Shown here: piece by piece, positions 9,397 through 16,484 of the stretch
Layout: the number at the start of each line of letters is the position of its first letter
Numbering within the stretch: the stretch's first letter is position 1
Source: an uncultured Bacilli bacterium
GTDB taxonomy: Bacteria; Bacillota_I; Bacilli_A; RF39; UBA660
Direction of reading: 5' to 3'
Assembly (NCBI GenBank): GCA_947581715.1
Contig: CANPVK010000006.1
Location: 1 to 32,467 of the forward strand
DNA length: 32,467 nt
Notes under the pieces: model-generated
What the model was told of the DNA's origin: nothing
The model's input: the letters and a program-made list of their open reading frames with translations, nothing else
Database searches by the model: none
Program-made: the position numbers and the translations under genes

Positions 9397-11601
9397 CTAT
9401 TCTTGATATTTTCTCATTAACTCGATAAAAATAGTTGGAAATTTAGCTTTATACCAAGCAAATTTATATGCAATTAAAGCATAAGAAATAATGTGAGCTT
9501 TTAAAGGTACATAACCAATATTTTCCAAATTAGAGATATCTTCTTCAGAAATTTTGTTAAGTAGAATTTTTTTATAATTATTCCAGCATTCAAAGTTATT
9601 TAGCTTATCTTTACCAATAAGATTCATTATTTCATAAGCTTTTTTATACTCTATATTATGCTTCAGTAAAAATGATAAAATATCTTCTCGATAAACTATT
9701 ATGTCTTTCATTAATTCTTTATTTTTTGTTAATTTTTTAATCTTATTTGTTATACCATTACCATGTAAAAGACCGATTATCTTAACTAAATCTGCAAAAT
9801 TTCGTGGTTTTATAATATTTATTAAAGTTTTAGCAAAATCATCATTTAATTCAAACAAATCTTCTGTATTCCTCTTATTTATTAAATCGTAAACATTTTT
9901 TTCATTTAATGGTATATCAGCTAATTTAACTTTAGTTAAATCTTCTAACTCTTTTATTAATGTAGGTATTCTATGTCCTAATATGTCAAACTTAATAATA
10001 TTTAGATTCATATCATGATAGTCAAAATGTGTGCTTAAATAATTATAATTACTATTGTTATGGGGATAGTTACAAGGAGTAAAATCATATATTTCTTTAT
10101 CTTTAGGTATTAAAAATAAACCACCAGGATGTTGGCCAATGTTTTTCAATTTACCTTCTAATTTTTTAGCTAATTTGGATTTTTCTAGATCATTTATATC
10201 TAAGTTTTTGCGTATGATTTCTTCTTTCGCACTGACAGGTTGCATTAGGTTAATAACTCCTGCTTTAATCGTATAATCTTTTCCCCAAAAATCGATAAAA
10301 TAATTGATTAAATCTTTTTGAATACAATCAGCAAAATTAATATCAATATCTGGAATTTTTTCAACATTTAAACCTAAAAAGTTTTCATAAGGGATATTAA
10401 AACCATCTTTTTTTAGTTCACTATGGCACTTTGGACAGTTTTTATTAGGCATATCTATTCCATAATCTTCAGTTAAAGTATCATTAAAATTGAACTTTTT
10501 ACACTTAGGACAATAATAATGAGGAGGAAGTGGATTTATACTTGTAATACCCATTAAATACGCAATGAAGGAGGAAGCAATGCCACCTCTAACAAATAAA
10601 GGATATCCCATGTTATAAGATTTATCTACAAGTTTTTTATATAATAAAAATATAGATTCTGTATTCATATTAATTATTCCATATTTACCAGAATTATCTT
10701 TACCATATAATTCTTCCTTTATTCTGTTTGTAATAATGTTTGGAATAGTTTTACCACATAATTCATTTAATTTTTTATTTATTATATTTAATATTTTATT
10801 TTTGCTATCTTTAATTTGGGGTAAATAACATTTATCACTAAGTATTTTAATATCTTCAGTTAAACTGGCAAGTTTATTTGTATTTTTGACAACTATCTCA
10901 TATGCCAAGTCCTCTTCTAAAAAGTTAAAGTCATTTAACATTTCCTTAGTTGTTTTTAAATAACTTCCTAGTTTATTATCTTTAAAAATCTTTTTATAAT
11001 CTTCTTGTTCTTCTTTTTTTAAATAACAAACATTGCCGGTAGCTATAACAAGTTTATTAATATCTTTAGCAATATTTATTATTCTTTTTAAATATTTCTT
11101 ATCTAAAGCTGAATTTACCTCAATAAAATCCCACCATATTAAATCATCTTTCGTTTGATAATCTTCTAAATCATTATATATATCTTCCATATAAGTTAAA
11201 TCTAAACCGTATAATAAACCATTACTTAAAGAAACTAATTCATCTTTCGTAATTACTTCTTTGCCATATTTATCTAAATTCGTTGTTTTCATTTTAGTAA
11301 TTATTTTATATAAATTTTTTAATCCTTCTTGGGTTTTTACTAATATCGTAATAGGGATAATCGTATCAAACACAAGCATTTTTACTACTACTCCATAGAT
11401 CATTTTAAAATCAGTAATATTATTTTTTTTTAAATATTTATCTATTTTAGGGAACATATAAACATTATTAAAATCAGTAATAGCTAATTGATTTAATCCT
11501 ATACTTTTAGCATAGTTAATTAATTCTTTAAAATCAATAATGCTATCCTTAGTCATTTTGGTAAAAACTTTAAATTCTACTCTTTCTGGCATTTTCATCA
11601 A
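9397..11601 (-). CDS. Truncated PolC-type DNA polymerase III alpha paralogue
   Basis: YPLFVRGGIASSFIAYLMGITSINPLPPHYYCPKCKKF...DMPNKNCPKC zinc module; PDIDINFADC, IGQHPGGLFLIP, THFDYHDMNLNIIKFDILGH, LKAHIISYALIAYKFAWYK align by eye to PolC palm/fingers motifs. Confidence 0.88.
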   Translation of the reverse strand: MMKMPERVEFKVFTKMTKDSIIDFKELINYAKSIGLNQLAITDFNNVYMFPKIDKYLKKNNITDFKMIYGVVVKMLVFDTIIPITILVKTQEGLKNLYKIITKMKTTNLDKYGKEVITKDELVSLSNGLLYGLDLTYMEDIYNDLEDYQTKDDLIWWDFIEVNSALDKKYLKRIINIAKDINKLVIATGNVCYLKKEEQEDYKKIFKDNKLGSYLKTTKEMLNDFNFLEEDLAYEIVVKNTNKLASLTEDIKILSDKCYLPQIKDSKNKILNIINKKLNELCGKTIPNIITNRIKEELYGKDNSGKYGIINMNTESIFLLYKKLVDKSYNMGYPLFVRGGIASSFIAYLMGITSINPLPPHYYCPKCKKFNFNDTLTEDYGIDMPNKNCPKCHSELKKDGFNIPYENFLGLNVEKIPDIDINFADCIQKDLINYFIDFWGKDYTIKAGVINLMQPVSAKEEIIRKNLDINDLEKSKLAKKLEGKLKNIGQHPGGLFLIPKDKEIYDFTPCNYPHNNSNYNYLSTHFDYHDMNLNIIKFDILGHRIPTLIKELEDLTKVKLADIPLNEKNVYDLINKRNTEDLFELNDDFAKTLINIIKPRNFADLVKIIGLLHGNGITNKIKKLTKNKELMKDIIVYREDILSFLLKHNIEYKKAYEIMNLIGKDKLNNFECWNNYKKILLNKISEEDISNLENIGYVPLKAHIISYALIAYKFAWYKAKFPTIFIELMRKYQE

Positions 11602-11604
11602 CTC

Positions 11605-12207
11605 CTAACTTATATCTATAAGATTATAGTTTTTATCATCAAATACAAATTCTAATGGGTCATTTACTTTAGCAATTTTCCAATCTAAAAATTTATTTAT
11701 TAATACACTATCTTTCGCAAATAAAATTACATAAGTATTATATTTTTCACTGTACTGTTCAATAGTTTTTTTAATTGTTTTTATATCTTTATGTGATTTT
11801 TTTAAAAGTTTGTCAAAATCATTAATTATAATGACATCATAAGGCTCAATTGTTTTATCAAATATATAATCTAGCCAATCTTCATTAAAAACTTTATTAC
11901 TACTTATTACAATGTGAGAATTACGTATTTTTTCCAATGCTGACATAAATTCGTTATAATCCATTTTTTCTTTTTTTAATGACAATGTTTTAGTTTCAAT
12001 GGGAAACATATAACTTTCAACAAGTCTAAATTCTATTTTAGAAATTAGGGAAACTAAACGATTTATATAGTAGTATGAACTTAAATCAAAAGATTGTAGG
12101 TAAACCTTTTTATTTTGAAGTATTCCATATTCATATAAAAAATTAAGGAGTAGAGGAATCCTTTCTTTAGGACTCCTACTACATATTAAAGAGATGCATT
12201 CATTCAT
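11605..12207 (-). CDS. DnaB/RecA-fold protein with degenerate Walker A
   Basis: ISLICSRSPKERIPLLLNFLYEYGILQNKKVYLQSFDLSSYYYINRL resembles DnaB C-terminal core (expected G-x4-GKT replaced by SRSPKER); Walker-B-like YDVIIINDFDKLL. Confidence 0.6.
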   Translation of the reverse strand: MNECISLICSRSPKERIPLLLNFLYEYGILQNKKVYLQSFDLSSYYYINRLVSLISKIEFRLVESYMFPIETKTLSLKKEKMDYNEFMSALEKIRNSHIVISSNKVFNEDWLDYIFDKTIEPYDVIIINDFDKLLKKSHKDIKTIKKTIEQYSEKYNTYVILFAKDSVLINKFLDWKIAKVNDPLEFVFDDKNYNLIDIS

Positions 12208-12974
12208 ATATCATCATCTACCTTCAAGACCTTATCCGTATTCATATCTATCTCGATAGGCATTTCTTGCTCAAATAATTTAATCATAACTGTTACTTGT
12301 AACAATTCAGTATTTATATTAGATACAGGACCAATCATATTTGTAAAAGGACCAGTTAAAATCTTTACTTTGTCTCCTTTCTTTATTTCTTCAAAATCAG
12401 TAAAATGATCAGGAATTTCGATTTTTTCATGAACTACTCGTTCATGAATATAAGAACGTAAGTCAAGAGGCCTTGGTTTCACTTTGGGAACATCTAATCC
12501 ATAAAAATATTTGTTGATACAATAGATTTCAAATTCTCTAGATTGATTTGCAAGTGTCATATCATACTCATACCATTCAAATACGTAATCAAAATATTCT
12601 TCCAATCCTTTCATATCTTGGTGGTCTCGTAGCAACTTGCATTGTTCAATAATATCCTCCTTTTGGTTGAGTAAGGTATTTAGAGCATCTGCATCATAAT
12701 GAAAACTAGAATCATAACTAGCCATGGGTAATTTTGGTAAAGGCGCCTTTACTTCTTTAACTTCTAATCCAAAAATATACTTTGCAATGCAATAGAGAAT
12801 ATATTTAGATTCTAACTCATCACTCCAAGATACATTATCATACATTAATCGATCGATGTATTGTCTTACTCCTTTGTTAAGAAAATTCTTTTTTAACTCG
12901 AGCATTTGATCAATAATGTTTTCTTTTAATCTGATGATATTGGCAACCTTCTTTGTTACTTTAATACCATGCAT
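12204..12974 (-). CDS. KOW-domain (NusG C-terminal-like) protein with duplicated N-terminal module
   Basis: C-terminal KKGDKVKILTGPFTNMIGPVSNINTELLQVTVMIKLFEQEMPIEIDMNTDKV is NusG-like KOW; no NGN domain recognisable; ATGA overlap with next gene. Confidence 0.8.
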   Translation of the reverse strand: MHGIKVTKKVANIIRLKENIIDQMLELKKNFLNKGVRQYIDRLMYDNVSWSDELESKYILYCIAKYIFGLEVKEVKAPLPKLPMASYDSSFHYDADALNTLLNQKEDIIEQCKLLRDHQDMKGLEEYFDYVFEWYEYDMTLANQSREFEIYCINKYFYGLDVPKVKPRPLDLRSYIHERVVHEKIEIPDHFTDFEEIKKGDKVKILTGPFTNMIGPVSNINTELLQVTVMIKLFEQEMPIEIDMNTDKVLKVDDDI

Positions 12975-13043
12975 ATTTTATATTTTCTCCTTTCTTGAAA
13001 AACATTATAGCATAGAATTTTTTGGGCTTTTATAAGCGACATA

Positions 13044-13090
13044 AAAAAATACATTATTTTCTTATTTAAAAAAGCAATAATGTATTTTTT
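13044..13090. terminator. Bidirectional terminator-like hairpin
   Basis: Perfect 15-bp AAAAAATACATTATT ... AATAATGTATTTTTT inverted repeat with A/T tails on both sides. Confidence 0.75.
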
Positions 13091-13099
13091 GTATTTTCG

Positions 13100-14143
13100 C
13101 TAATGTATAATATACCATTCATTTTTACTATAATCATAGCCAACATTTTGATATAACTTATTGTAATCTATCATATATCTTTCAGCTTGTCTCATTGAAA
13201 CACTAAATTCATTTGCTAAATCATTAGTTTTTATAGTTTTTTTATTCTTCAAAAATTTATTTATATCAGAAAGAATTTTAATTTTAGAGGAAGAAAAATT
13301 TATTCTTTCAGTATTTAAAATATAATCATAATACAATTCAGTTATATCATAATCATCAAGTATTTCATTTGCAAAATTAATGTTAGTATATTTAATATGC
13401 CCTTGCTTAATTTTTTCTTCATCTTCAGTAATAATATAAACTAAATTAAAATGATTAAATAATTTACGATATTTTTTATCTATACTAAGACAATCTTTTA
13501 CTTCTAAAAAATTATCATAAATAAGTAATAGAAATCCTTGTTTTTTTTGAAGATCATTAATATTTTTGACAGGTTTAATATAAGGAAAATGAAAAAAGGT
13601 ATTATTTTCATCGTCATATTTAGCAATATCTCTTTTATCGGTAAGAAAACCATTATAATTACCACATATGTAAACATTTCTACCTACATGATTCAAACCA
13701 GTAATGTTTTTATAAAGTTCTACTTTAATATACGGGCGTTTTTCACTATCTAATTTTTTTAATAATTGATTTTGTAATTTAAGTGCTTCATCATAATACT
13801 TATTTTCTCTAGCACATAATATTCTTAATATTTTGGGATTTACATAAATAAATATTATTAAATCACACGGAATAATTTTATTGCTAAATAAAGGTTCTCC
13901 TTTTTTTATTTTAATTAATTTTTCAACGGATTTGACATTATTTTGATTCATATTAATGTTAGTATAACCATATTTGGTAATAAATAAATCATCTAGTATT
14001 TTTTGATATAATTCTCCTGTTTTTAATTGATATTTTAAATTTTTAAAATTTATCCCAATAGTCCCTAATATTAAAATACTTTTATCTGGGTTTTCCATTA
14101 ATTTTTTTTTTATTTCTTTATATTCTTTATTCATATTAACCAC
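13100..14143 (-). CDS. Uncharacterised protein with C-terminal helix-turn-helix, putative regulator
   Basis: C-terminus KTIKTNDLANEFSVSMRQAERYMIDYNKLYQNVGYDYSKNEWYI looks like a winged HTH; N-terminal ~270 aa not recognised. Confidence 0.6.
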   Translation of the reverse strand: MVNMNKEYKEIKKKLMENPDKSILILGTIGINFKNLKYQLKTGELYQKILDDLFITKYGYTNINMNQNNVKSVEKLIKIKKGEPLFSNKIIPCDLIIFIYVNPKILRILCARENKYYDEALKLQNQLLKKLDSEKRPYIKVELYKNITGLNHVGRNVYICGNYNGFLTDKRDIAKYDDENNTFFHFPYIKPVKNINDLQKKQGFLLLIYDNFLEVKDCLSIDKKYRKLFNHFNLVYIITEDEEKIKQGHIKYTNINFANEILDDYDITELYYDYILNTERINFSSSKIKILSDINKFLKNKKTIKTNDLANEFSVSMRQAERYMIDYNKLYQNVGYDYSKNEWYIIH

Positions 14144-14300
14144 TCATTCCTTTCACTTTGTTCAAGTCACACATAGTGATGAAAATATTTATTTTCAGAC
14201 TATTTCCCTTTATATATCATCAATTCTAATATAAGTCTAGGTAGTTACTATATTTGGCTTATTACACAATTGTGGTTTTGTATTATATAAAGTAGTTAAT

Positions 14301-14528
14301 TTAAAATTTTTTCTTTAATATATGCTTTTTTGAGTTCCGTTTTGAATAACCTGCAAATCCCAACAATTTATCATTTTCCCTATAATAAACAAATTGCTCT
14401 GTTTCTTCTAATATTTCTAGTAGATAAGTCCATGCACATAATCTTCCATTAGCACCACTTTCAATTTTACCTAAATTTCATTCATTTTCTAATAATTCAA
14501 CAGCTCTCTTCATATCTTTAAATTTCAT
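14301..14528 (-). pseudogene. Truncated acetyltransferase-like (GNAT) remnant with internal TGA
   Basis: MKFKDMKRAVELLENE*NLGKIESGANGRLCAWTYLLEILEETEQFVYYRENDKLLGFAGYSKRNSKKHILKKKF*; TGA at 14478-14480. Confidence 0.45.
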
Positions 14529-14688
14529 TTTTATCACCAGTGTTAATATTTACTCGTTTAATATTATAACATGAAAAAACAATGCTATAAATTTTTTTGT
14601 TAAATTTTATTGGCTTTTATAACTTTATTTCTTATTTATACTTAATAAATCAAAAGCTTTACTGTAACACAGGGATATACTAATTACA

Positions 14689-14710
14689 TAAAAAAACAGC
14701 ACGAATGCTG
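14689..14710 (-). terminator. Terminator-like hairpin
   Basis: CAGCA ttcg TGCTG followed by TTTTTT on the minus strand. Confidence 0.65.
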
Positions 14711-14891
14711 ATTTACAATGCTATCACAAAATGTTCCCATTGAGAAACCCCTTGATTTTTACGAGACTTTTTGGCATTTTTGGTAACAAATTGAATTTTT
14801 TGTGCACATTTTGAGCACATTTTTATAGTTTTAAGGGGTTTTTTATGATTTTTTTCAAAACCCTATGCCTTGCAAACCCTTATAAAACCTA

Positions 14892-15053
14892 CTACTTTCC
14901 ACAACAATTTTTATATTTTTTCCCTGAGCCACAAGTTGAGCATACTCCAGTATTTATAGTATTTATAATATTATTGTTATTTCTAATAGTTTCTAGACTA
15001 GGAACATTGGTATTTATAGTATTTTTGTTATTATTGTTACTATAAATATTTTT
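14892..15053 (-). pseudogene. SEC-C (SecA C-terminal zinc motif) orphan fragment
   Basis: Open frame without start codon: ...INTGVCSTCGSGKKYKNCCGK*, matching the SecA tail LCPCGSGKKYKNCCGK; TGA at 15054-15056 closes the frame. Confidence 0.6.
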
Positions 15054-15121
15054 TCATTTGCAAACATTTCGCAAACATTGTTTGCATCCGTTTACTAATT
15101 TTAGTGTATCATATTTTTTAG

Positions 15122-16294
15122 TTAATTACTATTTCTCGATTTAAAAATTTTCACATTTCTACATGCAATCAACGAATAAACATATAAATAGATTGCAGCT
15201 ATTGCTTGACCAATATATGTACAAAATGCACTTGGTATAAATGAACATAGTAAACGAATTAGTCTTGATAGTAAGTAAAATACATTATGCTTTTTATTAT
15301 TATCATTTATTTGTATATAACTCATTCTTAAAGTCTTTAATGGATCTATTAACATATCTATTATTTGAACTGCTAGTATTATTACTAAAATAATTAAATC
15401 GGGTTTAAAATACCAATAAAGCGTAAAATTCATAATTAAAATTGTAAAAATTAATATTGATAATAACTTATATGCATTTTTCCGTGATTCTTTATAATTA
15501 AATTTATTTTCAGCTAAATCTATTTTTGCTGCCGTATCAACTGAATATAACATATCCCATTGTGTATCGGTTGTTATGCTTTCAAAATTTATTGCGGTTG
15601 CATATTTTTCTCCATAAGAAAAACTATTACCAAATCCCACTCCATAAATTAAAAACATACCTAAATTTCTTAAAATATTAAATGATGTATATTTAATATT
15701 TTCTTTTATTTGCAAGCAAAATTTAGCTTTTTTATAATATTTTATAAATACAAAAAATACTATTAAAAAATCTATTACTAAAGTTATAATAATTGCAATA
15801 TAATCCTTTAAAATACATGTAAGTATAATAATTAAAATAAAGTTAGTTAAATTAAATATTATATTTATTTTATTGGATTCATTATTTTTATTATCATAAT
15901 AAAGTTTTTGCATAATTGTTTGCATAATGAAACTTAAATACATCCAAATGATTGAGTAAATACAAAAATGATGATATGTATTAACATTCATATTCATTAA
16001 TTTAATATATGTATTCACATTAATAACTAATATTAAAGTTAATAATCCAACAATTAATAATCCAAATAACATATTAGAATAAACAATATCTTCATTATTA
16101 TTTTTCTTTGAAGCAATGTTAGGCCCTATTGCAAATAAACTAACGAATATCATATAAAAAAATTGTAAAGGATAAGTAAGAGAAAAGACATTTGATATTT
16201 CTTTGGTTATAGTAAAGCCTAAAATTATCCACATAATTATTGGTAGTATAGAAATCAATAAGGTATCTAAACTAATTTGTAAAAGTCTTTTCAA
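15122..16294 (-). CDS. Polytopic membrane protein, MATE/polysaccharide-flippase-like
   Basis: 390-aa strongly hydrophobic protein; N-terminus KRLLQISLDTLLISILPIIMW...LTYPLQFFYMIFVSLFAIGPNI resembles MATE-type transporters. Confidence 0.5.
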   Translation of the reverse strand: MKRLLQISLDTLLISILPIIMWIILGFTITKEISNVFSLTYPLQFFYMIFVSLFAIGPNIASKKNNNEDIVYSNMLFGLLIVGLLTLILVINVNTYIKLMNMNVNTYHHFCIYSIIWMYLSFIMQTIMQKLYYDNKNNESNKINIIFNLTNFILIIILTCILKDYIAIIITLVIDFLIVFFVFIKYYKKAKFCLQIKENIKYTSFNILRNLGMFLIYGVGFGNSFSYGEKYATAINFESITTDTQWDMLYSVDTAAKIDLAENKFNYKESRKNAYKLLSILIFTILIMNFTLYWYFKPDLIILVIILAVQIIDMLIDPLKTLRMSYIQINDNNKKHNVFYLLSRLIRLLCSFIPSAFCTYIGQAIAAIYLYVYSLIACRNVKIFKSRNSN

Positions 16295-16484
16295 TTACAT
16301 CACCTCAATTAAAAATGTTTGCATTAGAATATTCCTTAATTTATAAGGTTTTCTTCTCATTTTTGCAAACATTTAACTTTTTTTGCAAACAATTTGCAAA
16401 CAAAATTCATTACTTTTCATATTATTTAGTAATTTTCATATTTTGTATTAGATTTAAAACCCTTTATTTATAATGGATTCAACC

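Noticed and set aside
8400-14480. Possible UGA-to-Trp recoding, since both decayed ORFs have in-frame TGA at plausible Trp positions
   Set aside because: prfB (RF2) is present with a UGA-dependent frameshift, intact genes here end in TGA (e.g. ATGA overlaps at 12204 and 6965), TGG is used normally, and one of the ORFs also contains TAA.
14720-14840. Minus-strand open tail MCSKCAQKIQFVTKNAKKSRKNQGVSQWEHFVIAL*, considered as an integrase C-terminal remnant
   Set aside because: No catalytic motif present; resemblance to basic tails of recombinases is too weak to support a call.
14845-15045. 66-aa + strand ORF rich in Leu/Phe
   Set aside because: Antisense to the SEC-C fragment and low complexity.
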